DNA of 64,000 bases from Vandiemenella viatica (taxonomy: Eukaryota; Arthropoda; Insecta; Orthoptera; Morabidae): positions 63,212,531-63,276,530 of the forward strand of contig CM061918.1 in assembly GCA_031002005.1 (NCBI GenBank), in the 5' to 3' direction. The notes beneath the pieces are model-generated. The model was not told the origin of the DNA. It did no database searches and saw nothing but the letters and a program-made list of their open reading frames with translations. Every line of letters starts with the position of its first letter. Position 1 is the stretch's first letter. The position numbers were made by a program, and so were the translations under genes. This document shows, in pieces, positions 35,366 to 47,284 of the stretch.

Positions 35366-36105
35366 TTTTTTTTTTTTGCTGTCATCAGTCTTTCGACTAT
35401 ACCCCTTACAGCCCACGCCCTCAATTATCTGCTTCATATATTCTAATCTCTGTCTTCCTCTACAGTTCTTACTTTCGACTGTTCCCTCCACTAACAAATT
35501 AACCAATCCTGCATGTCTCAAAATATGACCTACCAGCCTGTCCCTTCTTCCTGTAAGCTTCTTCCATAAACTTCTTTTCTCACCCATCATTTCCAAAACT
35601 CGTTCATTTCTTACTTTGTCTGTCCACTTAATTTTCAGCATTCTTCTGTAGCACCACATTTCAAATGCTTCAATTTTCTTTATTTCAGGTATTCCTAAAG
35701 TCCATGTTTCGCTACTATAAAGTGCTGTGCTCCACACAAAGAGTTTTAAAAAGTTCTTTCTAATTCCTAGATCAATATTTGAAACTAAAAGGTTTCTCTT
35801 TTTCATGAAGGCTCTTTTTGCTAATGCTATTCTGCTTTTAACATCATTCCTGCTTCGGCCATCGGTTGTAATTTTACTTCCCAAGTAACAGAATTCTCTT
35901 ACTTCTCCTATTGCATCCGATCCTATTTTTATATTTAACCCACTAGTTTTGGTATCATTTCTGCTTCATTTCATCACTGTTGTCTTGCTTTGATTTATAT
36001 TCAGTCCAAAAACTTCCTTCAGTATTTTGTTCATGCCATTCAGTAACTTCTCAATATCCTCAGCCCTCTCTGTTAACAAGACAATGTCACAAACGAAAAA
36101 TCATG
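35366..36105 (-). pseudogene. RTE-like LINE, C-terminal third
   Basis: Minus-strand reading from about 36090 begins IVLLTERAEDIEKLLNGMNK, just after the usual F-A-D-D catalytic box, which is truncated away. Then LNINQSKTTVMK, a stop (TGA where the sister copy has a Cys codon), EFCYLGSKITTDG, ETWTLGIPEIKKIEAFEMWC and GHILRHAGLVNLLVEG. The 3' end is poly-T (poly-A of the transcript) at 35366. The copy at 42680-43373 is very similar. Confidence 0.85.
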
Positions 36106-36127
36106 GTTCAGCTTACTTCACCCGCTT

Positions 36128-36325
36128 AACAATGGGTTCGAATCCCCGTCCGGGCATCCAAATTTCGGTTTTCCATGGTTTCCCCAAATCACTCCAGGTG
36201 AATACCGGGATGCTTCCTCAAAAAATCCATGGCCGAATTCCTTCCCGTTCCTTGTCCCCAGTCCCATCCCGCCTCTAATGACCTTAGCCGTCGACGAGGC
36301 GCAAAGCAATTAGTAAAAAAAAAAA
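36128..36325 (+). mobile_element. SINE family A copy, head-truncated
   Basis: Starts inside box B (GGGTTCGAATCCCCG), full body, tail CGTCGACGAGGCGCAAAGC and A run. It directly abuts the LINE fragment end. Confidence 0.87.
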
Positions 36326-36339
36326 TTTTTTAAAAAAAT

Positions 36340-37280
36340 GCAGAAATAGCAATTACCCTAATGACCCCGATACTGACGTTCATTCCCGGCGAGGAAAAAG
36401 GAAGCGGTGTTCTGTTCCGGAGGCGCACCGCAGGTCGTGGTGAAAATAGCTTGACAGGCCTAGTTGCGGTCCATTTATGAAGAAGCCGCTGTGATTGGAT
36501 TCGTTGCACACAAGTGGGGCTGAACTGCTGTTCTGCGAGGATGAGAGGTTGGCGGGTGCCCACTTGCTCAGTCATTCAACTGTGGCAGAAACAAAGATAA
36601 TGTATATCATGTATATTACTTGATGGTCGTACGTACCCGCCAGTGTAACTCAGAGCCGCACACAGTATAGAGGAAGTACAACGGGGTCGGGCACGCGTAT
36701 CGACCTTCCTGACTGCGGTTATCAGACGGTTTTTCCCAGCCATCAAGACGAATGTCGGAACGATCCCCAATTTCAGGCTCATAAACTACATATTTCACAC
36801 ACAAAAAAGTCATCATACACAACACAGTGTAACAGCCCTCATACCTGAATTTTGAATAGTATTGTACTGTATGAAGTATTTGTAGTGAGCTAAAGTTTGC
36901 TTGAATATGATCTGGTATGTTTGTTTTGTAATTTCTTGTAAATCAGTGTATATAGACTTTGTTTCATGAAAGAAAATTATTTAAAGTCCATTTAATATGT
37001 TTAAGAACCGAATGGTGCAAGAGAATTTCTTAAATGTTTGTAATTCCATGTATTAATGCAAGTTATGATGTCTACAGGACAATTTTCTACAGTTTGAGAT
37101 GATTTCTGCAAATAATTTTGTATTTAAGTATCTCTAATTACCATTTCTGATCATTTTGTAATGTTGTTAAGTAATTTTGTATTAATTCCGATTGTTTTTT
37201 AATATGTTTGATTGTTTGAGTGATTGTTAATGTTCGAGAAATATCGGGCGGATGCCTTTAAAGAATTCTCGTAATTTCGA
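36340..37280. other. Unassigned intronic DNA
   Basis: Short open frames around 36330-36825 match nothing I recognise. Confidence 0.4.
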
Positions 37281-37287
37281 TAGAGAC

Positions 37288-37318
37288 TATATAAACAGAT
37301 CGGCTGGACAGATTCAGT
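37288..37318 (+). promoter_or_regulatory. Candidate TATA + initiator core promoter
   Basis: TATATAAA at 37288-37295 is followed 28 nt later (A at 37316) by an arthropod-type initiator TTCAGT, repeated at 37321-37326. This is the canonical TATA-to-Inr spacing. A 62-codon open frame begins at 37397 (MHLCIVSHGGRNN) with no recognisable domain. The layout resembles an LTR or transposon promoter as much as a host promoter; no LTR partner was found. Confidence 0.4.
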
Positions 37319-37603
37319 ATTCAGTTTTACAGAGAGATTCATCCAGTTAGTTTTTCAAGTTGGGTTCACAGAGATTTTATTTGCGACGGCTCAGAAGTGC
37401 ATCTCTGTATTGTATCTCATGGAGGAAGGAATAATATGGAGACGACGCAAGAGACCTTTACCACGCATGGGAGTGAAGCAGGCCGGCGGAGGAGTGGGGG
37501 GGCATGGCCGGAGTGGTGGGGGCTTGACCGCTTCCCAACAAACACGGGGAATATGTACAAACACCTCAAGGGGACTCTAGGATAAACGTGACGCCGCAAT
37601 CTG

Positions 37604-38020
37604 GTGATGGATTATTATGTAACTCGATGAGACAAATAAAAAATGAAGAATAATTTTTTTTGATATCCTGCTTAGTTTTCGAGATATTCTGTCCCAAATG
37701 TGAAATGGTTTTGGTTGAAATTCAGAAGAAAAAATTATTCAAAGTCAAATTTTATGATGAATTTTTATTTAAAAAGACGAGACAAATAAAAAATAAAGAG
37801 TAAAATTTTTCGATATTTCACCTAGTTCTCGAGATATACTGTCTCAAAAGTGAGGTGTCTTGAGTTGAAATGCAGAAGAAAAATTTCGCAAAAGTCAAAT
37901 TTAATGATGGATTCTTATGTAACACGACGAAAAAACTCGATAATAAGGAATAAATGTTTTCGATATCTTGCTTAGTTTGGGGGATATACAACATCCAAAT
38001 TGAGGGGTTTAGGTTTGGAT
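37604..38020. repeat. ~151-bp tandem repeat, about 2.7 copies
   Basis: Units begin with GATGGATTATTATGTAAC (37604), GATGAATTTTTATTTAAA (37756) and GATGGATTCTTATGTAAC (37906), 150-152 bp apart. Each includes TTTTCGAGATATTCTGTC-like and CAAAAGTCAAATTT-like blocks. Confidence 0.82.
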
Positions 38021-40970
38021 GCAGGCTGGACCAAAAATTAATTCTGTCAAAGCCACAATGATTACATGGCTGACATGCAGAATGGATATTTCAGTTTTAT
38101 TACTACCACTTGTGGTTAGTCTGAAATGTGTCCTAGACCAGAAAAAAAGTAAGAGGACCCACTCTAGGGATGAGCAACCCAGACATTTTGTAGGCTGGTA
38201 CCAGAAATAAAATGTTTATTCAGTCACCTTAATGAACATTCTCTTGATCAAGATGTGTTGTCTAATTTCACAGCCCTACTTATTAGGACAATTGTAAAAA
38301 AATTATCTCTCAGTTAGATTTAGATACGGGGGGGGGGGGAGGGGGGGGGAGAATGTTGTACAAAAAAAAGAGACTAAATTAGAAACACATTCCCAAATTG
38401 ATTTTGTTCAAAGGCCAATAACTTCTTTATTTATGAAGCCCATTTTTATTTCTGCATGAACCTGTTTCGACATAAATAGATGAGAAAGATTTCAAAATCG
38501 GTAAAAATAGGTATAGACGTATTTACAAACAGAAACAAGTCTTATATGAAGCTTTAAAAATAACCTAAGTCAATGGCCTGAAATAGCTATTTAAAAAATT
38601 AATAAAACTCACAGCTTCTCACATAACAGTTAATTTCATCATCCATTGTCAGTATAATCAGCAACGTGACGAAAGAAATCGTAATAGTAAATTCACTGAA
38701 TCGCGAAGTATAACACGCCCCTTTAAATCTCATTTAAACACTCGTTAAAAAATAATGCTAGTCTATTATGTGCAAAATAGCAAGTTTGCTGATTTTCTAT
38801 ACTACACCAAGAAAAATTTGAGAACAAAGTCATCCCATTGAGAGCTATGACTAAATATTTATAGACGTGCTGCAAAGTTTGCGGTGTCTACCGCTCACTT
38901 CAACAACGATAATTACAATTCAACTTACTTATGAAATGATATTCCAGGTTCTTTCCTGTCTGGCCTATTTGTGCAACCGTACGCAACACAAGCTGGCATT
39001 TTAAACACTTATACACAATACTAAATGAAATAATCACTGCATCTACCACAATGTGAACACCTTAATTGTTGGGAAGCGCCATATGGTCGCTGCCGGTGCT
39101 GCCACCATGCGGGAGAGTTTAGTGCTTGCTTCACCGATTTAACGTCACTTCTCCTCCATATAATTCCTTCCTCCATGTTGTATCTATGCTTGTGAATATC
39201 TCTGACTTCGTTTTGAGCAAATAAACAAATCTTCAACATAACCTTCTGGTGGAGTTTTTAATTAATCGATATATATAAATTAAACCAACGAAGAACCTAA
39301 TAACAGTCAAATACAGAGACAGATGGTAATGATTCACTTCCCTCATTACTTAGTACGACCTGGTAGTAGGTATAAAATTCTTGGAGTCAGCGAGGGTATG
39401 GGGTCATAAAACCAAAGCATGAAATTTGACCATGTCAACGGTGAGTAAAAAAACATATCAAAGGCAGCTGACAGCAAAATATTTGAGTAAGGTGATGAAG
39501 AGAAAGATGATTTGATGATTACATGTAAGATTCGAAAATAAACAGTCTGTTTTTCCTATTAACATGTCAGCACGGTTACCATATCAACCATGATGACCAT
39601 CCACCAATGTTTGGTTCTGGGTATCGAGTTAATCAATCAAACTGCAGGAAGTCACTCAATCGTAGAATGGTGTTTGCGATGCGTCTTGGTATCATTTAAT
39701 AAAGGGTCTTTTGGAGACAGACGAAACCCTTGAAAGAAGAGAAAAGGGCAGAATTAAAAAACAAACCAATTGGCAGTTTTTGGGGACTGTGTGATATTAC
39801 CGATGATTTGTGAAGTAGTTATAATTATAAATAATTCAGTTCTTTCGATTCAAACAGTTTTTGTTTATTGTATATTATGTTAATCCACTAGGGATTACAT
39901 CGAAATTGGGTAATCTCCAAAGATGCAGGTTCTTTTAGACAATGATAATCCCAAGCACCCGATCTATGCTACTACGCCGATAGCTACCATCTCTTGAGTA
40001 TATATTTCCATAGCAACCTATGTCTTCTTGCTTTTCTCTAAGCGTATATATTATTAATTTTCATCACTGCTCAAGGAGCTAAATATTAAATTCTTTTCTC
40101 TTTTTTAAAAAAAAATACTTCCGTTATTTCACAACTGCCGACAGAAGTGAAAACGTAAAACCATTAACACTATATGCGCAACACGTCAAATTTATAGTTA
40201 TAGATATACTAAATAATAAGAGTCCCCGTGTGGACGTAATGACATGGGTTAGTACTGGCTGCGCTTTCCGCTCCTGTCTTAACCTAATCCGGTAGTGCTA
40301 CCAGGTACAGCGGACTTAACAGTTTAACGTGGAATGCGAACCACAGAAGCGTCCTGGCGTACTTTACATTACACAGCAAACTATTCCAGACGTGAAGGTC
40401 TGGTTAATAGTCTATGAAAATACCCGCCGAGACAAAGATTGGAATCGGGGACTTTACGCTCAAGTCAGATACCTTAATCACTGAGCAACCAGACCACAAC
40501 AGATATACTGCTAACATTAGCATATCGGAAATGAGAACCCATAAGATTTTACTCATTGAAAAATCGCCTTAACCGCTGAGCTACTCTACCGCCTTGTTTT
40601 GAAGCATACGTGTGCTAACTGCTATCAAAATCGGATAAAAATTATGGGTTTGTATGAAAAACGTTGACAGAAAATAAGGAGGGTAGGGGGAGGAAAGTAG
40701 GAGAGGGTTTAGGTTTTTGTACATGTAAGTCAAATGTAAACAGTGTTATTCTGTTTGTTTTAAAGTATACGTATGCAAAGTTCCATCAAAATCGGATAAA
40801 AACTGTATGAATAAAGATTTCACGAAAAATGTACATACGGGCATCAGATGGCGTGATGGTGACGTGAGGGGGACGTAACGTCACGAACGCACAGATTTAC
40901 CCCCTTCCAAACATTGCGTAACGCGCCTATAAAAGTTTTAACTTCCAATTTTTTTTTTTTTTTTTTTGTG
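38020..40970. other. Unassigned intronic DNA
   Basis: A G-run cluster (about 20 Gs) is at 38329-38352. Near 40440-40500 and 40555-40595 there are tRNA-like box sequences (TTAATCACTGAGCAACCAGA, TTAACCGCTGAGCTACTCTA) on the minus strand, possibly heads of old SINEs. No coding sequence seen. Confidence 0.4.
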
Positions 40971-41035
40971 ACTCCATTACTTACTAAAAGTTTTGTTATA
41001 CTAGTAACACCCTTTTCAACTTGTGTGTTTTGCAG

Positions 41036-41204
41036 ACTCTAGTGAAGACGCGCCCGGTGCAAGACTGTTGCCAAGGTTACACCAAGAGTTCCTCTGGAGA
41101 CCGCTGCATCGCCGTCTGCTCCAACGACTGTCTGCACGGGACGTGTGTCGCCCCAGACACCTGCCTCTGTCTGCACGGCTACGGAGGACCTACCTGCAGT
41201 GTCT
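41036..41204 (+). CDS. drpr: Draper/MEGF10-like receptor, end of EMI domain and first EGF-like unit
   Basis: Acceptor CTTGTGTGTTTTGCAG at 41020-41035; the phase-0 start matches the end of the previous exon. It encodes TLVKTRPVQDCCQGYTKSSS, where V-x-DCC-x-GY closes the EMI domain, then an EGF-like unit with cysteines in CIAVCSNDCLHGTC and the C-x-C-x-x-GYGGPTC end. The donor CT|GTAAGT leaves phase 1, and the next exon supplies two bases (CT), giving a Ser codon before Cys-Pro. The preceding intron is 21.4 kb and the following one 17.1 kb. No stops or indels. Confidence 0.92.
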
Positions 41205-41429
41205 GTAAGTACGCTGCAATCCTAACAGCGGCTGTAAATACGTTTAATCGTCTCTTAGTTTCCTTAGATGACTACTCGAAGCTGTCAACAAACACTGTGA
41301 AAATTGTAAGACCAAGAAGGGGACATGTGATTACAATTCAAATTATTCCTAGGTTAGGAAAGTTACAATATACAAAAAAATAGAATTATAGAACTGTACA
41401 TCACTTCGAGCGTGAGAGTTCAGCACGGT

Positions 41430-42290
41430 GTGAAGCCACCACGTGCTGCAACTCGTGATATGACATCAACGAGTGCGTGGATATGCTGCTGGGGAAAACA
41501 TTGAGACGTGATTTGCAGGCACATCCGCAATACACCGACATTGGTTGCAGGAGTACCAGAACGAACAAGTTGCCAACCTACCATATCCCAGACAAGTTCC
41601 AGGTGAACGTGCAGGCCAGGGAAGCAGTGGTACCCGTCGTTCTCCGAAGAAGGCGTCCGCATTCCTCGCCACAAGTGGCAGGGTATTGTCCCGTTAAAGT
41701 TAGGCATGTGGAGCTGTCGGCAGGAGGGACAATGACTCGGACTTTAAAATCTCCCGAATGTAGCGGTTGTTATTCTGATTTACCTCAGTGAATTGGAGAC
41801 GAGATCGTGTTTTTCAGACAATGACGTCTCAAAATATCATACCTGGCGTTAGTCCGTAATACTGATCAACAATGCAGTCTGCCCGATCGCGTTCGTCACG
41901 GTAGCGTCTAACACGTTCGCGGCCATCACTGGAGGACAAGTTGAAGCGGGTCTCGTGTGAAAGCACTGCAATTTGATTCTCAGCTCGCCAGCGACGGCGA
42001 TTAAGTGCCAATTTCAGTCTGAGGAGTTGGTGATTTCTGGTCGTTGGAAGCCGACGCAGTGTCATGTGTGCCACTAGTCCATCTCCCAACAGACGGTATC
42101 GAACCATCGACGAAGACATATCGGCCTCCTTTGCAGTGCTGAAAAATCGAAGCTGTCCTGTCGGTTATGGCCATGAGGACAAGATGGTAGTCATTCCACG
42201 GTGTAGTCGCATAGTATGGTCCAGTACTTGTTCGTCACTGTGCACGACCTTCTTCTATTCACTTGTTCCATACATGCGTCACTGACTTAA
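41430..42290 (-). pseudogene. Tc1-like transposase relic
   Basis: Minus-strand reading gives TGQLRFFSTAKEADMSSSMV, RRLPTTRNHQLLRLKLALNR, RRWRAENQIAVLSHETRFNL (first-Asp block with the Asp changed), RRYRDERDRADCIVDQ, NRYIREIL, then VPLLPWPARSPGTC and VWDMVG-like pieces. Same lineage as 6822-7592. Frames shift several times and TIRs were not found. Confidence 0.78.
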
Positions 42291-42679
42291 CAGCGTGCTC
42301 TGTTCAAGCTGCAATGTCACGGTACGACAAATCCTTTTGGATGTTGGAATTTTCACAAACAGTAGTGTACATAATGTCGTTGGCAGATAGTGATAGTATT
42401 TCATGTAAAGCCGGCATATAGTGCAAAGCGAAATGTTACATTATTTGAAACATTTTTTGTAATAAATAATTCAGCAAATAGATATTAACTTCCGGTTACT
42501 CACTCCCTTACCTACGCATCAAAACTTACCTATTTCTTTATGGCTGAAACCAAGTTAGTGGTCAAGATCCTCCATTACTTTCCTCATGTCGGCGATCATT
42601 CTTCTCGCAATATCCATTCAGAGCACATCGTAAATAAGTATTATAATGTCTCAACCCCTAAAAAGGACGTTTCAATACA

Positions 42680-43373
42680 TTTTTTTTGTTTTTTTGTTTT
42701 TGTTTTTTGCTGTCGTCAGTCTTTCGACTGGTTTGATGCAATCCTCCATCCTTTCCTATCCTGTGCTAACCTCTTCATTTCTACATACCCCTTACAGCCC
42801 ACGTCCTCAATTATCTGTTTCATATATTCTAATCTCTGTCTTCCTCTACAGTTCTTACCTTCGACTGTTCCCTCCACTAACAAATTAACCAATCCAGAAT
42901 GTCTCAAAATATGACCTACAAGCCTCTCTCTTCTTTCCGTAAGCTTCTTGCACAAACTTCTTTTCTCACCAATCATTTCCAAAACTCGTTCATTTCTTAC
43001 TTTGTCTGGCCACTTAATTTTCAGCATTCTTCTGTAGCACCACATTTCAAATGCTTCAATTTTCTTTATTTCCGGTATTCCTAAAGTCCATGTTTCACTA
43101 CCATAAAGTGCTGTGCTCCACACAAAGAGTTTTAAAAAGTTCTTTTTAATTCCTAGATCAATATTTGAAACTAAAACATTTCTCTTTTTCATGAAGGCTC
43201 TTTTTGCTAGTGCTATTCTGCTTTTAACATCATTCCTGCTTCGGCCATCGGTTGTAATTTTACTTCCCAAGTAACAGAATTCACTTACTTGTCCTATTGC
43301 ATCTGATCCTATTTTTATATTTAATCTACTAGTATTGGTATCATTTCTGCTACATTTCATCACTTTTGTCTTA
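42680..43373 (-). pseudogene. RTE-like LINE, C-terminal fragment
   Basis: An open frame from 43363 to 42716 on the minus strand: CYLGSKITTDGRSRNDVKSR, ALYGSETWTLGIPEIKKIEA, FEMWCYRRMLKIKWPDKVRN and GHILRHSGLVNLLVEGTVEG, ending DRKGWRIASNQSKD. The transcript poly-A tail is the T-rich tract at 42680-42710. Cleaner than the copy at 35366 but truncated just after the RT core, so inactive. Confidence 0.88.
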
Positions 43374-43969
43374 CAATAATAATTAATTTTCCCGCGAAAA
43401 TCGAGAGAGATGGAACAGAAATGTACGTAGCTAACATTTATACTTGGGATAAAGAGGGGTTCTTATCCTTATTCCATTAATCAAAGAAAATTACGCTTTT
43501 ACAACATTTAATCCGCACAAAGGATTGTAATAGTTACAATATCATCATGGGCACCATAACTAGTACACTGATACAAACAATCAATAAAGTACATGAGTAT
43601 AACCGGTCCACAAAAAGTCAAGATGTTATGGAACGTTATTAGATTTAAGTTATTGGTCAGAGATATGCCACGACTAGCTGAACATAAAATGTCGTTGAGA
43701 GCACGAGATCTCTCGGAATACGGAGCCGTAAGAAACAGAATAATGCGGAGGCTGTCTGCAATTTGCCTATGTCAATAGGTTCAGGGCCGCTTTCTGGGCG
43801 GAGCACGCGAATTACAGTGGTCGCGGTACCACAAGGTTTGCATTACCCGCGTGAGGCGGCAGATGAGTCCGGCGTCGTGGATCGACCGGGTACGGCAGCG
43901 CGCGGAAGTCGAAGCTTCATAATAACAGCGCGGGAAAGTGGTGTAAAACTCTCACAACACTTTGGCCGG

Positions 43970-45553
43970 TTACACACTGGGCGGTTTCGTCCGCGCCGGA
44001 AATATCTCCGTCGCCGCCCTTCAGGTAGTGGCGCAAGGGATCAAATGGGAGCGTACACACTGGGCGGAGGGGAAAACCCGCGGTAGCGCTGCCGTCGACG
44101 GCAGGTATACGACCGCGCGCTGCCACTACATTCGGCGGTTGTTTGACCGACCCAGTCCAGACAGTGGCCCATGTGGCCAGATGGGCGCTTGCACACTCGG
44201 CGGATTTCAACCGCTTGTGCGTTTTCAGTCTGTGTAAAGTTATCATTTTTTTAATTTAAAAATCGTAATATGAGTTAAGTGGTGATAGATAATGATATTC
44301 TCATTTCCTTAGTGGAAGCTAGAGCAGTTTTAAGAGACAAAACAGTGGTTTCTTTTAAAGATCGGGACGCTACCAGGAACGCTTGGAAAGAAGTGTGCCT
44401 TGAAAGTGGAATGATTTTGACGAAATGGAAAATTAGGAAAAATGCCTTTGGATAGTAAACTATTGATCACGTATTTACATAAATTTTTACCGCTTCAACT
44501 AGAACTTGAATAATATTGAATCACATTTTATAGAAAGATTTTGGTTTTTAATAGTATATAACTGTGTCCTTCTATCTTAGACATTTGCCAAGGAACACTT
44601 TCAACATTCATAATTATGTCGCTCGACATTTTGAGACCTTTTTTCTTTTCTTTTTTGAACACAGCATTGACGAATACAGTGAGACAAGCTGTTTAGTAAA
44701 TTCGCCATCATCTTCACCATTTACTTTCGATTTTTTTTTTTTTTTTTTTTTTTTTTTTGTTTGTAAAGTAATCATTTTTAAAACACTCAACATATTACAA
44801 CTTAAGCAAAAATGTTTAACTATTCGATTGTGCTTGTAAGAATAAAAGCAATGTAGAGTAAACTCAACAGTGATGAGTCGATTACACAGTGAAGTATATG
44901 TATTAGTTACAAATAAATGTAAGTATTAGCCATTATATGGCATAGTGTATTTTTCAAACTTTTCTTGTACACCTATTCGTATTCACCTAAAGGAGTTATC
45001 ATCCTAACATAAAACAAATATAGGGGATTGGAATTATATAAAATTAAATGTTTATCTATAGTAGTTCCATGAGGAATCTGCTTACTTCAAGGTGATTGCC
45101 AGCATTTCCACACGTTAAATACCATTCATCAACTGGGTATTTCTCCTTTGGAATCCCGTACTTTAGTTTCACAAGCAATTGTCGAAATAAACATCCCAAA
45201 ATAACTGAAAAACTTGGTGTCATCGTTCCTCAAATATTCTGTTCTCCTTTGGTTTTACCTTTTCCTATTTCTATGGCGACTGAACTGTGAAAATAACAAT
45301 TTCAAAACCTAACTACGATGTAATAAACGCTAAATTAACTAAATTAAATTCTAATTTCACAAAATGAAACTCAAGTTATCAAAAGCAAAGTACTGACGCT
45401 CGACCACGTCATCTTTTACCTGCTCTTTGTAGCAGCGGAGGTCTTACCGCTGAAATAGCAGCGGACGTTTTACCGCTGAATGTGTAAACACCTCAAATTC
45501 TATAGGCGGCAGCGGTTGAGTTTCCGCTACGGGAAAAACCGCTCAGTGTGTAA
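43970..45553. mobile_element. PIF/Harbinger-like element with MADF remnant
   Basis: The left end TTACACACTGGGCGGTTT (43970) matches the complement of the right end AAACCGCTCAGTGTGTAA (45536-45553). The CACACTGGGCGG motif recurs in the same orientation near 44053 and as CACACTCGGCGG near 44191; ACCGCTGAATGTGTAA recurs at 45471. The interior codes a MADF-like fragment (44270-44455), the accessory Myb/SANT-type protein of PIF/Harbinger elements. No DDE transposase was found and the exact TSD is unclear. Confidence 0.65.
44270..44455 (+). pseudogene. MADF (Myb/SANT-like) domain fragment
   Basis: Starts ATG AGT then an immediate TAA, followed by VIDNDILISLVEARAVLRDK, VVSFKDRDATRNAWKEVCLE and KWRK-like KWKIRKNAFG, then a stop. 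The pattern 'D..LI.LVE.R..L.D.....YKD....NAW.EV' is the N-terminal half of a MADF domain. The in-frame stop at codon 3 and the early end show decay. Confidence 0.7.
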
Positions 45554-45584
45554 GGGCGGTAACTGTAGCGGTCTCGCACTGCAG

Positions 45585-45688
45585 GCGAGGAGGTGGTCGC
45601 GAGGTAGCGAGGGCTAACCTGTGGCGCGCGCTCATCCCTACACTTCGTCTGGTCTCCGTTACAAGACGTCGTGGGAACGAGACTTCAG
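45585..45688 (-). mobile_element. Fragment of the TTAA MITE family
   Basis: GCGAGGGCTAACCTGTGGCG and GTTACAAGACGTCGTGGGAA are the complement of the left half of the element at 22608-22963. The outer end has changed to GAGACTTCA and TTAA is absent. Confidence 0.75.
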
Positions 45689-45790
45689 GTGGCGGCGGCT
45701 CTCAGGACCCACGTCATCCCTCCGCGAGGATCGCCCTGCAAGTGCCGTCTCGTGGTCGTGGACATCCGGCGAAGGCGGAAGTCACCGTTG

Positions 45791-46174
45791 TCAGTGATGT
45801 GGACTCCGGCATAGAACATCCGAAACAAATGTGTCAGTGGCGTGGGTCGTGAAACTTTCACCCATTGGCCCCACATTCAAACACGTACGCGCGCGAAGTC
45901 TTCGACGTTCCTGATAATCGATAGAGGGGGTAGAGGATATGGTGCAGGCGGAAATTTGCTTATGCGCGGGATCTTCCTTGCTGTCTCCATCTTCTAACTG
46001 TACAACAATAATGTCGTCCGTAGCCGTGGCCCATACAAATGTGAGGGCCAGTACCGGATTACCCACATAGCAAGAGTTCGTTCGTTCTGGGAGCACCTTG
46101 CCTTCTGGGTGCCCCGCGCCTAGGATTCTCAGGGCCTCCCCATCAGGCCCGACATTTTTTTTTACCTCTACCAC
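45791..46174 (-). other. Unidentified 127-codon open frame in a GC-rich island
   Basis: Encodes MVEVKKNVGPDGEALRILGA through TFVSDVLCRSPHH. The local base composition is clearly GC-richer than the surrounding intron. I recognise no domain. It may be a transposon remnant, since it adjoins a MITE fragment, or an unspliced host or processed sequence; coding status is uncertain. Confidence 0.25.
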
Positions 46175-46249
46175 TGCACCGGACTGCGAAAACCAAGGCC
46201 CCTTCTTCTTATTTCCTACGGGCCCCGCGCTGTTTTAATTCGGCTCTGC

Positions 46250-46885
46250 TGACAGTGCTGCCCGCCTTGTGGCTTTGAATATCCGTAGATGGCCGCTAAA
46301 ATTTCCGTAGACTTAGTACAAAAATCTGGAGACCCGCTAATTGAAAGACTGATACGGTAATTATTGAAGAGAGTCAAAATTAAGTGCTGCTGCTATGCCT
46401 AGTAGATTTTTTATTTTTCCCTAGTGAACATACATTTTCTTTGTTGACAATAAATTTAGCATATCTTCTGTAACAGTAAATGTTAAAAATGGAGACCCCT
46501 TTGATTCTCGGATATTGGTTAAGCCTTCTCGGAAGCCACTGCTTTGTAAACCGTGCCAACTAGCGTGCCACCGTGCATACAGAGTGCGCCGATAGATTTT
46601 TTATCACGGTCTTTTAAGATCTACAAAGTCTGTAACCAAACAAAATATGAGCTTTATTTCAATCGTTGGTTCACACGAGCGGTTGCAAGAAAACGATTCA
46701 CAGTTATTGAAAATTCTGTAACGCATTAACACTATACGCTCAAAGTTTAACTAAACACCAATATAAGGAAAAATCGCGAAATGACAAAAAGTATAAAAAA
46801 TCCGTAGATGTTTTTAACAAAATCCTAACTCTTCATAAAAATCCGTAGATTTACGGGCAAATACGTAGAAATGGCAGCACTGTCT
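46250..46885. other. Unassigned intronic DNA
   Basis: Contains repeated 'AATCCGTAGAT' segments (about 46280, 46798, 46841) but no defined element. Confidence 0.35.
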
Positions 46886-46887
46886 GC

Positions 46888-47090
46888 TGAGGCCTGGACG
46901 GCGGTTCGAATCCCCGTCCGGGCATCCAGATTTAGGTTTTCCATGGTTTCCCAAATCACTCCAGGCAAATGCCGGGATGCTTCCTTAAAAAGGCCATGGC
47001 CGAATTCCTTCCCATTCGTTGCCCCCATCCTTCCCCGTCTCTAAAGACCTCGCTGTTGAGAGACATAAAGCAGTTATAAAACAAACAAAA
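46888..47090 (+). mobile_element. SINE family A copy
   Basis: Starts GGCCTGGACGGCGGTTCGAA, box B and full body, tail GAGAGACATAAAGCAGTTAT. The tail variant matches the copy at 8066-8300, suggesting a subfamily. Confidence 0.87.
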
Positions 47091-47284
47091 AATGCTGAGG
47101 GCTACTCCGTACGATATGGTATACTCTCCCAGCACACTCTTTACCCGACTCCTGTCGTCCAATTATTCCAAACAGCTCCTTTGTCATATAAGTAAATAAT
47201 TTTGTTTCCGCAAACAGATCTTTGCACCTCTGCCAACTTCTGTATTGGATACCCATGATGTGGGTCTCATATTACCATGCCATC

